The position numbers and the translations under genes were made by a program. From Aridibaculum aurantiacum (GTDB taxonomy: Bacteria; Bacteroidota; Bacteroidia; Chitinophagales; Chitinophagaceae), in assembly GCF_017355875.1 (NCBI RefSeq), contig NZ_JAFEWC010000001.1:1860001-1924000 (forward strand): DNA of 64,000 nt. The letters are read 5' to 3'. The notes below the pieces were generated by a model, which was not told where the DNA came from, made no database searches, and saw only the letters and a program-made list of their open reading frames with translations. Numbering within the stretch: the first letter of the stretch is position 1; every line of letters begins with the position of its first letter. Of this stretch, positions 44,901 through 50,775 are shown piece by piece.

Positions 44901-47708
44901 ATCAGTCAATGTGATCGGTCCAACGGAATTGGAAGCACAATTATTAGGCGATGATGATACAGAGATGCTCGTATACGTTCCGGCACCCAGGCTTGGAATC
45001 ATAAGCTCTCCTGCGGCTGATGATGACAACGTAACAGTAGTAGGACTTCCTCCATTCTTTGTGTAAGTAACGGTGAACGTGGTTGATGGTATGAGGCCGT
45101 TCAACGTAATAGTACCATTGCCACCACCACAAGTTGTTGGATGGGTGAAAGCAGTGCTTGAAATATTAGGCTGCGGCTTCACTGTTACGGTGAATGAAGA
45201 AGGGGTTCCGCTACAGCCATCTTTGTGCGGCGTAACAGTATAAGTAACCACAGCATCAACAGTGGACGAAGCGTTTACCAGTACATCATTGATATTTCCT
45301 GAACCAGTGGCTGTATTGCCTGTGGCCGCTCCTGAAGTTACGGTGCTGGTATAGGTGAAAGTACTACCGGTGCCGGAGGCTGTGGGTGAATAGGAGAGGG
45401 TAGCGCCGCTGCAAATAGTCCTGGGAGTGGCGTTGGTAATCTTGTTCTCTGGGCGAATGGTAACGATCAAATTATCCGATGTGGCCGGGCAAGATGATCC
45501 AGATACAGGATTTGCGGTGTAGGTAAAAGTGACGGAGAGTGTTGTTTTATCGTTTCCACCAAAGGTGTAAGTGGGTGTAGGTGTGTTGCCGTTTGTAAAG
45601 CTTCCACCGCCGGTGCTGCTCCAGCTTACCGAACTGGTAGTGCCAGTGGCGGTACCTGCTAACGCGATAGAAGTAGCATTGAAGCAAACAGTGGTATCAG
45701 GGCCTGCATTGGCTACCACAGGTTGGTCAAAAATGATCTGCTGCGAAACCGTTTTGCCTGCACCACATCCATTGAAGTAAGTAACAGAAACCGTATATGT
45801 GCCGTAGTCGTGGAAACGGATCTTCGGGTACCGGTCGCTGGCATTACTGTTCACAAAGGTGAAAGTGCCGCCGGTTATTTGCCAGTTGTAAGTTGTGATG
45901 GGAGAATGAGCTGCATTGTATGTAGGAAAATGGTTACCCGATGCAAAATCAAGCACCGTGTCTCTCGTGCAATATCTTTTTGAGGATGGAAGCGTAACAT
46001 TGGTTTCACCCAGAACGAGTACTGGTTTTACTATTGAGTAGCTTCCGCATGAATTGGTAATACTATACCGGATGAAATACTTACCGGTGCTATCAAACCT
46101 GATGATTGGTTCAAACGTTCCAGTGGTGGTAGAATTTGTGAATGTGAAACGGGTGCCACCCGTGATAACGTTCTTGTTTGCGTCTAACACCTGCCAAGAA
46201 TGTGTTGGAGAACCGCACATAGCAGGTGTAGTCAGATTCGTAAGATTGACTAAAAGTGGAGCACAGCCTGCAAGAGAGTCTTCATTGTTCATCTTGAAGT
46301 TAGGAGTAGGAACAGGTTGGACACAAACATCTTTTACCATCTCAGAGACTGTATTACATCCAGCAGTGTTTTGTGCTGTCAACTTTATCTGCCATACGCC
46401 TGCTTCATTAAAAACGTTTGCAGGCACCTGCAGGTCTTTGTTTGGATTATTAAACCACGATGAATTGACAGACTGGAAGGAATTACTAGGAGATTTAATA
46501 AACCACCTTATCGTGACGTCTCTGCTACAAGTTGTTCCTGTACCATGAAAGCCATTCGTCGTGTTGTTGATGAAGGTTTGGGCAGTATTGATGCAAATAG
46601 GTGTAGGGGCCGTGAAATCAGCGGTTGGAGCTATGCTTGTATTGACTGATTTCTGCGTTCCATTTCCATTTTTGATGTACGTGTCGCAATTGTTGTTTGT
46701 ACCTATTTTGATTCCCTTATTAAACAAATTGAAGTCTACCTTGAACACACCATTCGAGTTCAAGTTGTTTTGTGCTAGACAAGTTGCTAAAGAGTAGTTG
46801 TGGGCAAAGGCAGAGTCTTGCAGCAACTTTGCATGAGTGAAAGTGTCTTTCTTGGTGCCATCCCCATAGTCCATTATATATAAAGAGCCGGGGTAATTTT
46901 TGCCAATCACATTTGGATCAATGGTGAACTTAACGGCGTTGCCAACACAAACATTCTCACTACTAAGGTTACCTAGGGATGTATTTCCAGTGTTAAAAAG
47001 AAATATATAACTAAAGGTTTGAGTCTTACCATTTAGTGTAGTTATTAGCTCAATAGTGTAATAATCATTTGGTAAACCAGATGGTATGGTAAATAATGCT
47101 CCACCACCAAAAATGCTTGATACAGCCAAATCTGTTGTAGCGCCAGTAATATGGTTTATTAACTTGATTGAATATGTGTACGTTGAATTGTAATTAATAA
47201 TTTCAAAAGTGTTATCAGTTGGACTTGCGGCAGATGTACCGTTATTAAGATAACCGAAAAAGTTATTGAGGCTAAAGCAGCTTACCTGTAGGTTGTTCAG
47301 TCCTGGATTACCAATAGTTGATAAATTGAAAGTTGTGTGTGTTTCAATATTAAAAGAATTGGTAACCGGAGATGTAGCCAGTACGACACCAGCCGAATCT
47401 GCTACAACCTTCAATGAGTAGTTTCCTGGGCTAGTAGAAGATGGAATGATGCCATTAATCAACGGAGTAAAGAAGTCGCTTACAGAGCCGATATTCGCGT
47501 TAAGAACAGTCCCTGAACTGTTTAGTAGTTGAAGGGTGAATCTTGTCTTAAGTGGAAATACACCAACTGGTTTGATATGTATCGATAAACTTCCACCCTG
47601 GTAGTAGGAGACGGAATTATTGAACCTGACGATATCTATTCTTTGTGAGAAGCAGCATATACTGATTAGCATAGCTATCGCTATGCTACCTAGTTTTTTA
47701 AGAGGCAT
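35913..47708 (-). CDS. Giant type IX secreted adhesin with seven 258-residue repeats, PKD domains and type B sorting domain
   Basis: A 3931-residue extracellular protein. Order: signal peptide (MPLKKLGSIAIAMLISICCF); Ig/PKD-like N-terminal region to about 850; seven tandem repeats of 258 residues (774 bp) at about 850-2650, each made of three Ig-like modules (PTNCN...GPFTLVDPNPP; SNGPxCSGNTL...GTYSVTVTLNGCTS; SNSPVCTGNxLNL...TATTGNCPSA); WQQSTD-type repeats to about 2835; eight PKD-like domains (WDFGDGT, WKFGDGS, WKFGNGN) to about 3590; three CRGQS/CIGQS-type modules; and from about 3840 the gliding-motility-associated C-terminal domain (IPNLFTPDNDGINDILVV...FNRWGELVYER). This points to type IX export and surface attachment, with a role in adhesion or gliding. 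Cotranscribed with the PorP/SprF gene. Confidence 0.93.
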   Translation of the reverse strand: MPLKKLGSIAIAMLISICCFSQRIDIVRFNNSVSYYQGGSLSIHIKPVGVFPLKTRFTLQLLNSSGTVLNANIGSVSDFFTPLINGIIPSSTSPGNYSLKVVADSAGVVLATSPVTNSFNIETHTTFNLSTIGNPGLNNLQVSCFSLNNFFGYLNNGTSAASPTDNTFEIINYNSTYTYSIKLINHITGATTDLAVSSIFGGGALFTIPSGLPNDYYTIELITTLNGKTQTFSYIFLFNTGNTSLGNLSSENVCVGNAVKFTIDPNVIGKNYPGSLYIMDYGDGTKKDTFTHAKLLQDSAFAHNYSLATCLAQNNLNSNGVFKVDFNLFNKGIKIGTNNNCDTYIKNGNGTQKSVNTSIAPTADFTAPTPICINTAQTFINNTTNGFHGTGTTCSRDVTIRWFIKSPSNSFQSVNSSWFNNPNKDLQVPANVFNEAGVWQIKLTAQNTAGCNTVSEMVKDVCVQPVPTPNFKMNNEDSLAGCAPLLVNLTNLTTPAMCGSPTHSWQVLDANKNVITGGTRFTFTNSTTTGTFEPIIRFDSTGKYFIRYSITNSCGSYSIVKPVLVLGETNVTLPSSKRYCTRDTVLDFASGNHFPTYNAAHSPITTYNWQITGGTFTFVNSNASDRYPKIRFHDYGTYTVSVTYFNGCGAGKTVSQQIIFDQPVVANAGPDTTVCFNATSIALAGTATGTTSSVSWSSTGGGSFTNGNTPTPTYTFGGNDKTTLSVTFTYTANPVSGSSCPATSDNLIVTIRPENKITNATPRTICSGATLSYSPTASGTGSTFTYTSTVTSGAATGNTATGSGNINDVLVNASSTVDAVVTYTVTPHKDGCSGTPSSFTVTVKPQPNISSTAFTHPTTCGGGNGTITLNGLIPSTTFTVTYTKNGGSPTTVTLSSSAAGELMIPSLGAGTYTSISVSSSPNNCASNSVGPITLTDPSAPAAPTVSSNSPLCSGPGNTLNLIANSTTPGVTYSWNGPASFTSTSATPSRTDVTTAFSGTYNVTVSLNGCTSSGSVNVVINASPANPVVTTPVDYCQGATASPLQATATAGNTLNWYDAPTGGTPSSATPTPSTTTAGTVKYYVSQVNTTTTCQSGRSEIVVNIKPRPTITATATNPTSCNSATGSITISGLANNTNYTYTYSKNGTALNGSGTSTSSGTLQISSLTFGIYDNLVVTLNGCASNAVGPFTLSDPNPPATPTATANGPICAGNTLTLSASSTTNGTLSYTWTGPNNFSSTNKDATIPNATTAAIGTYNVTVTLNGCTSQAGSVAVVVNATPAAPTANSNSPVCTGDALNLTASTTFNGAVTYAWTGPNNFTSADQNPTIASAALIHGGNYSVTATATQGNCTSPARTVAVIVNPTPSITTASSTDPTNCNSATGTIELNGLTTGSAYLVSFTKNGVAGSRNITAVAPGKVVIDNLTAGVYNNIYVTIAGCTSNVVGPFTLVDPNPPATPVATSNSAVCSGSTLTLSATSATQGALTYNWSGPNGFSNAAQNPTIPSATTAASGTYSVTVTLNGCTSGAGTVAVVVNPTPPAPTVSSNSPVCTGNALNLGSSLTFAGAVTYAWTGPNSFTSTEKDPVINNVTTNAAGTYSVIATATTGNCASAPGSTTVVIHPTPSITGSSKSDPTNCNTATGSISLTGLTANVSYLVTYTENGVTKTATIPATGAGTVVIGSLPSGTYTNISVSANGCPSNVVGPFTLVDPNPPATPVATSNGPVCSGNTLTLEASTTTTGAITYAWTGPNGFINNTQNPSINNVSVAATGTYHVTATLNGCTSAAGSIAVVVNQTPAAPTVTSNSPVCTGNTLNLSSSTSFNGAITYAWNGPNGFTSALQNPTIDNVTTAAAGNYSLVITATTGNCPSAAGSATVVVNPTPAITGSSKTDPTNCNTATGTITLDGLVPATSYSVTYSKNGVPVTATISSQPSGSLTIPALTSGTYTNISVTLSGCPSNAVGPFTLVDPNPPMAPVATSNGPICSGNTLLLEAVTTTSGAVTYTWSGPNGFTNTSQNPSIANATMAANGTYSVIATLNNCTSATGTVDVVINATPPAPIVGSNTPVCTDSTLLLTSSTSFPGTVTYNWTGPNNFTSSLANPTIANTTMAEAGTYRLVLTATTGNCPSAAGTTAVIIHPTPRITATSFTHPTNCNSATGTIRLEGLTAATSYAVKYTQNGAPQTATITADASGIVTIANLPAGVYTNISVSLTGCPSNTVGPFTLVDPNPPAAPVATSNSEICSGNTLNLFATSTSSGALTFAWSGPNNFTSTDQNPVINNAPLAANGTYSVTVTLNSCTSAAGTVNVVINETPATPVVASNTPVCTGNPLNLTANTSYNGTVSWTWSGSNGFSSNLQNPFIASTTVADNGTYNVIATATTGNCPSAAGTTVAVVNPTPNISNASFTNPTNCNTPTGSIQLEGLTANTAYTVQYTFNSAPQTVNLTAAGSGTLTISNLPAGVYENISVTLTGCPSNTVGPFTLVDPNPPVMPVATSNGPLCSGNTLNLTANSATPGNLTYAWTGPNGWSSTQQSPVINNTTVAASGTYAVTVTLNNCVSPTGTIDVVINPTPATPTVSSNGPICASSTLNLTAATTSPGAIEYSWTGPNGWTSNVQNPSILNATTAATGTYTVTATATVGTCPSTPASVAVVVHPELVNKIDTTHQTICFSQPVTVTGDAPSGGNGTYNIQWQQSTDNINWVNIAGQTGQSITIIPTGSIYLRRTITSLPCVSSSLYTYVTVQPPISGNNIQQDKSICINTAAGLITGSLPVGANGIYNYEWQQSTDGGLTWNTITGATNQHHDPGVLTVTTRYRRIVTSDLCSGAQSNTSDAITITVNPDARAQWVVIKDTSCAPFHIDNNSVRPMLVPTQNSSYNWYANGIFYGTSTTVNPGYTLVAPGDSVLIKMVAVSLYGCRNDSLEHWFFTPPRPQPAFDVSDTVKCGPAAIMFTNLTPRLNNFRYAWNFGNGQTSNAAHPGSIIFQPNPTYGDTTYKVTMTVYSQCDTLTISKNITIKSKPKAFFAPDKTIGCSPLPVKFTNTSKGLNVSYLWDFGDGTTLPMATTAQVQHTYHTAVQDTFYAKLIATNECGSDTMRYAIVVSPNTVQLDFAINGNEANGCKPHDVMFINNSSGATNFRWDFGDGNILNTTRNIDTIRHTYTQTGSFTVTLFASNGCSDTTSTEVVTVFAKPVVDFAFAPSPICIGDSIQFTNQSDTITGLTWKFGDGSSTNVIHPKYRYATAGTYTVTLVGVRQYSPGNACIDSAQKTVTVLSSLPGSFTVSDSVSSCVPFTVTFTNQTYPSILTTWDFGNGRRDTGNIVTHTFNSVGTYNVRMTANTTGGCKYVMTKPIVVNGPAGSFTYDHGVICGSTPVRFQVNATGTDSIRYSFGDGKVVTTTNTTVYHTYTQGGNYIPTVTLIAGPTASCRLLILGVDTIKVDIVKAGFREAMTRSCGSTLVSYTDTSRAYAGVANWSWKFGNGNTSAVRHPQQTYTATNNYQVQLVVTSNSGCADTANKVVFVKVNNIPVISIVSDSLGCVNQPVRYAATILSEDSIGNYQWSFTNGVVSYAPTFSNYYTTTGSYNATLITSTIFGCSDTANRPIIINPTPTVKASDDKVICRGQSVQLQVTGAPVYSWGPLYGLNCYTCPNPIANPANTTAYEVAGTNSFGCTAKDTVNIRVVQPFTVRVSGKDTICIGQSTQLIASGATRYVWTPSTGLNAANIATPIASPTLTTAYTVVGYDAEGCFTDTARITVAVGEYPTIDLGPDKTLSTGTMLPLASTVTNGPITRWLWSPATDLNCSTCALPTAHIKKDITYRVLATNAYGCSATDTISIKVFCEGTQVFIPNLFTPDNDGINDILVVRGTGIKTVKNFRVFNRWGELVYERSNFSPNDPAYGWDGMVKGQKAPPDVYVYTCEVLCENDVPFVYKGNTAIIK
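39757..45165 (-). repeat. Seven tandem 774-bp coding repeats in the adhesin gene
   Basis: The codons for the PTNCN/PTxC motif recur on the plus strand at about 40480, 41255, 42030, 42803, 43577, 44352 and 45130, a period of 773-778 bases without frame loss. The middle copies are the most alike; the two N-terminal-most copies (plus-strand right end) are the most divergent. Confidence 0.85.
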
Positions 47709-47739
47709 ATTATGGGTTGTCAGTTTTGGCGGGGGGATG

Positions 47740-47747
47740 CAATTATA
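47740..47747 (-). promoter_or_regulatory. Probable -7 box of the adhesin-porP operon
   Basis: The minus strand reads TATAATTG, one mismatch from TAnnTTTG, 31 bases before the adhesin ATG. It is followed by an unusual run of C residues in the leader (CCCCCC). Confidence 0.35.
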
Positions 47748-47889
47748 GGACTTATTTGTTTAATCATTAAGCTATCTAGCACTCAGTCTTGAAGGTTATT
47801 GCATTCGGTGCTTCATTACCAGGACTCGCTGATCGTATTCTATACCTAACAATAAAATTCAAGCTGACTTGCGTTGATATTAACAAAAA

Positions 47890-47909
47890 ACTCCAGCTAA
47901 CCTGCCGGA
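47890..47909 (-). terminator. Terminator after the FN3-like gene
   Basis: On the minus strand, CTCCGGC / GCTGGAG (one G-T wobble) with a 6-base loop is followed by a T-run. It separates the 47948 gene from the adhesin promoter region. Confidence 0.7.
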
Positions 47910-47947
47910 GCTTTTATGCTTAACGTTTAACAACCCTGCTGTATTGC

Positions 47948-48778
47948 CTAAAAATCCTTCGGCAAATAAAACTTGTTCTTCTCTTTTAGCTTATCGTCTT
48001 CGTAGAGTTCGAAGTGGAACCAGCCGGAGTGGATGAAGTTGGCTTTGTCTAAAATCAAGGGCGACTCTCTTACATGGCGGATCTCGAATAGGGGACGACC
48101 ATCTTCTTCAAAAAATTTGATCCTATACTTCCTGTCGCGGAAAAGTGGCAGTGCTATGTTGATATAACCTTCGCGGTTAGAATAAACATACAATGATGGG
48201 CGCCAAACTTCTTTTGCAAAAAAAGGTTTTAGCAACACCAGCGAATCATTGATAGCTAAGAGTGTATCTTTTGTCTGGCGGAGAACGCTATCTCTGAAAT
48301 GCCTGAAGTTATACGCGGGAATTTGCCTGTATACACTGTCTTTTATCCGTACAGTTACAAGTCTTTTATCTGTTGAAGAGATATTGGAAAAAGCAGGATT
48401 TTTGATATCTCTTCCGGCAGCAGTGGCAGTTGGAGGAGGTGTAAGTCCAACCCGCTTTGACGGGGTAAAGAAATAACTTCCATTTTCTAACACATAGAAG
48501 ATGCGGTAAAATATCCTGTTGGTTGGCATCTTTATCTCAGTAAAACCATTCTGTGGAAGTTGGGGTGATTCTGCAGAAAATACGGTTGTGAAAAAACGGA
48601 TGCTATCAAATGACCGCTGTACATTCAATTGTATCACATTCGGATATGGGTTTACCCAGCTTACAGTAACCTTTTCTCCTCGTTCTACAACAGTGAAATT
48701 AGGTAGTGTGTCCTGGCCAAATGATGAACCGATAGATACAAGTGCAACTAAGAGATATAGGAAGAGATATTTTTTCAA
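47948..48778 (-). CDS. Secreted hypothetical protein with an FN3-like N-terminal domain
   Basis: The 276 residues start with a signal peptide (MKKYLFLYLLVALVSIGSSFGQ). Residues 28-110 look like a fibronectin type III or similar beta-sandwich (KVTVSWVNPYPN, IQLNVQRSFDS, FYRIFYVLENGSYF). The C-terminal part (about 160-276) is beta-rich, ending in a Lys-rich KEKNKFYLPKDF. No sorting domain. No named family is recognised. It has an exact TATCTTTG -7 box 21 bases before the ATG and lies upstream, on the same strand, of the giant adhesin. Confidence 0.65.
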   Translation of the reverse strand: MKKYLFLYLLVALVSIGSSFGQDTLPNFTVVERGEKVTVSWVNPYPNVIQLNVQRSFDSIRFFTTVFSAESPQLPQNGFTEIKMPTNRIFYRIFYVLENGSYFFTPSKRVGLTPPPTATAAGRDIKNPAFSNISSTDKRLVTVRIKDSVYRQIPAYNFRHFRDSVLRQTKDTLLAINDSLVLLKPFFAKEVWRPSLYVYSNREGYINIALPLFRDRKYRIKFFEEDGRPLFEIRHVRESPLILDKANFIHSGWFHFELYEDDKLKEKNKFYLPKDF

Positions 48779-48798
48779 TGTACGCTGGATTAGTCGGG

Positions 48799-48806
48799 CA
48801 AAGATA
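48799..48806 (-). promoter_or_regulatory. Bacteroidete -7 promoter box
   Basis: The minus strand reads TATCTTTG, an exact match, 21 bases upstream of the ATG at 48778. Confidence 0.5.
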
Positions 48807-48821
48807 ATGGGTGGATACTTT

Positions 48822-49718
48822 CTAAAATGCTAAGACTTCAGGTGCTAAACTCTGGTTTCCCTGCAGCCCGCCGCTATGAATAAACAATAATTTACTGCCT
48901 GCAGGTATGTAGCCAGTTTCAACTAAGTGCTGCGTGGCAAACATGCTTTTACCAGTATAAACAATATCAAGCGGTATGTGGTGAGACAGGTAAAACTGGT
49001 TGATGTATTCCAACAATTCTTTTGGATGTTTTCCATAGCCGCCGAAATGATGATCATGATTGATTGCATACTTTGCTACTGCATTTGGTGTTAGTGCCTG
49101 TACATCTTGTAGTAGTTGTGCATTTCCTTTCATACTACTAATGCCGATGATATTTTGATAGGCGCCAGCAGCATTTATTAAACCAGCCAGCATAGTACCT
49201 GTGCCTACTGCTGCAACTATATGCGTATAGGTTTTTGCATCCTCCACTAACCCTAATATTTCAGCTGCACCTTTAGTACCCGTTTCACCAAAGCCACCTT
49301 CATTTACCCAATAGTAATCCTGCTTTTGATATTGTTGCATAATCGATTCTTTGGATCGATATGCTTCGCGTGAAACGAAATGCAGTTGCATGCCATCAGC
49401 TTGTGCTTGTAGAAGGGTAGATGAATAAACAGCTGGCGCTTCACCCCTGATAATCCCGATGCATGATAATCCTGCAACCTTACATGCATAAGCCGTTGCA
49501 GCTATATGATTTGACCATGCACCGCCAAATGTGGCTAAGGTATTTTTTCCTTGCAGGGCAGCTTCCTTTAGATGATACTTTAGCTTGAACCATTTATTGC
49601 CACTAATTACAGGATGAATTGCATCTAGTCGTAATACATTCAATTCAATATTCTTTACTTCTAACCACGAAGCATGGACCGGTTGTATAATGGCTTTATT
49701 ATAATCTACTGGAATCAT
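48822..49718 (-). CDS. PLP-dependent 1-aminocyclopropane-1-carboxylate deaminase / D-cysteine desulfhydrase family enzyme
   Basis: A 298-residue fold-type II PLP enzyme. The predicted Schiff-base lysine is in SGNKWFKLKY, with FGGAWSNHIAATA binding the cofactor or carboxylate, VGTGTMLAG for the phosphate, and IHSGGLQG at the end. The family deaminates ACC or D-cysteine, or related amino acids; the true substrate needs testing. The ATG at 49718 (MIPVDYNK) is chosen over the open frame to 49796, because that frame overlaps the divergent gene at 49791 and contains a promoter box (AAACTTTG, 49772-49779). Confidence 0.88.
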   Translation of the reverse strand: MIPVDYNKAIIQPVHASWLEVKNIELNVLRLDAIHPVISGNKWFKLKYHLKEAALQGKNTLATFGGAWSNHIAATAYACKVAGLSCIGIIRGEAPAVYSSTLLQAQADGMQLHFVSREAYRSKESIMQQYQKQDYYWVNEGGFGETGTKGAAEILGLVEDAKTYTHIVAAVGTGTMLAGLINAAGAYQNIIGISSMKGNAQLLQDVQALTPNAVAKYAINHDHHFGGYGKHPKELLEYINQFYLSHHIPLDIVYTGKSMFATQHLVETGYIPAGSKLLFIHSGGLQGNQSLAPEVLAF

Positions 49719-49771
49719 TTTTGCATCCCCCAAACTTTTGTTTGCGTCTAACGCAGTATCAATTAGTTTCG

Positions 49772-49779
49772 CAAAGTTT
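49772..49779 (-). promoter_or_regulatory. Promoter box that decides the start of the PLP enzyme gene
   Basis: The minus strand reads TTTAAACTTTGCG; AAACTTTG is one mismatch from TAnnTTTG. It lies inside the longer reading frame, so the start is downstream, at 49718. Confidence 0.4.
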
Positions 49780-49790
49780 AAATAATAAAT

Positions 49791-50693
49791 ATGCAACCAA
49801 CACTCGTAATATTAGCTGCAGGTATGGCCAGCCGCTATGGAAGTATGAAACAAACGCAATCCTTCGGCCCATCAGGTGAAACGATAATGGATTATTCTAT
49901 CTACGACGCTATCCGTGCAGGTTTTGGAAAAGTTGTTTTTATCATCCGCGAAGATTTTGCAGAAAACTTCAAAGCTACATTTGAACCAAAGCTGCAAGGT
50001 AAAATAGCTACTGATTATGTTTACCAAAAGATGGACTCATATATTGGAGACCGCCAGGTGCCTGGAGACAGAACAAAGCCTTGGGGTACTGCACATGCAG
50101 TATTGTGTTGTAAAGAACAAGTAAAGGAAAACTTTGCTGTGATAAATGCTGATGATTACTATGGCCGCGATGCATTTCAAAAAGCTTATGATTTTTTAAC
50201 TACTGAATGTAATGACCGTACCTGGGCTATCATTGGCTATGAGCTAAAGAGAACATTGAGCGAGAATGGTAGTGTAAGCCGTGGTGTATGCGAGGTTGAT
50301 GAGCAGCAGAACCTTGTTTCTATCAATGAAAGAACAAAGATCTACCGCAATGAAGAAGGAAAGATCACTTACGAAGATGAAGGTGGCTTGCATGAAGTAA
50401 GTGAAGACAGCAGTGTAAGTATGAACTTCTGGGGTTTTGCGCCTAATGTATTTGATATAACAGAAGCTCAATTCCATGAATTCTTGGATGCTAACATGAG
50501 CAATCCAAAATCAGAGTTCTTCATTCCTATTGTTGCTGATAAATACAGCAAAGATGGAAAAGGAGTTATCAAAGTTATTCCTACACAATCGCAGTGGTTT
50601 GGTGTTACCTATAAAGAAGATGCACCTTCTGTTCAGCAGAGCATCAACAACTTGATAGAGTCCGGAGAGTACCCGCAGAACCTGTGGGCATAA
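49791..50693 (+). CDS. NTP_transferase-type nucleotidyltransferase (sugar nucleotide synthesis)
   Basis: A 300-residue enzyme with the N-terminal LAAGMASRYGSMKQ phosphate-binding loop, the AVINADDYYG metal-binding motif, and SMNFWGFAP in the C-half, as in glucose-1-phosphate-type nucleotidyltransferases. It would join a sugar phosphate to an NTP; the sugar and the nucleotide are unknown. Starts at the ATG at 49791, 72 bases from the divergent PLP enzyme gene. A strong terminator follows. Confidence 0.85.
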   Translation: MQPTLVILAAGMASRYGSMKQTQSFGPSGETIMDYSIYDAIRAGFGKVVFIIREDFAENFKATFEPKLQGKIATDYVYQKMDSYIGDRQVPGDRTKPWGTAHAVLCCKEQVKENFAVINADDYYGRDAFQKAYDFLTTECNDRTWAIIGYELKRTLSENGSVSRGVCEVDEQQNLVSINERTKIYRNEEGKITYEDEGGLHEVSEDSSVSMNFWGFAPNVFDITEAQFHEFLDANMSNPKSEFFIPIVADKYSKDGKGVIKVIPTQSQWFGVTYKEDAPSVQQSINNLIESGEYPQNLWA

Positions 50694-50713
50694 CCATCAT
50701 CATATTTTCAATG

Positions 50714-50741
50714 AAAAAGAGGAACTAGTTTTCCTCTTTTT
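50714..50741 (+). terminator. Terminator after the nucleotidyltransferase gene
   Basis: A perfect 11-bp stem (aaaaagaggaa / ttcctcttttt) around CTAGTT, followed by further T residues, 20 bases after the stop. Confidence 0.85.
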
Positions 50742-50775
50742 TTATTCAATAAATTGCTCCTCTAAACCATCTCTC

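Noticed and set aside
39877-46797. Several plus-strand frames of 60-160 codons inside the adhesin gene
   Set aside because: They are antisense shadows of the Thr/Ser/Asn-rich repeat codons, recur with the same 774-bp period, and show no independent protein features.
49719-49796. Longer N-terminus for the PLP enzyme
   Set aside because: It would overlap the divergent gene at 49791 and contain its own promoter box.
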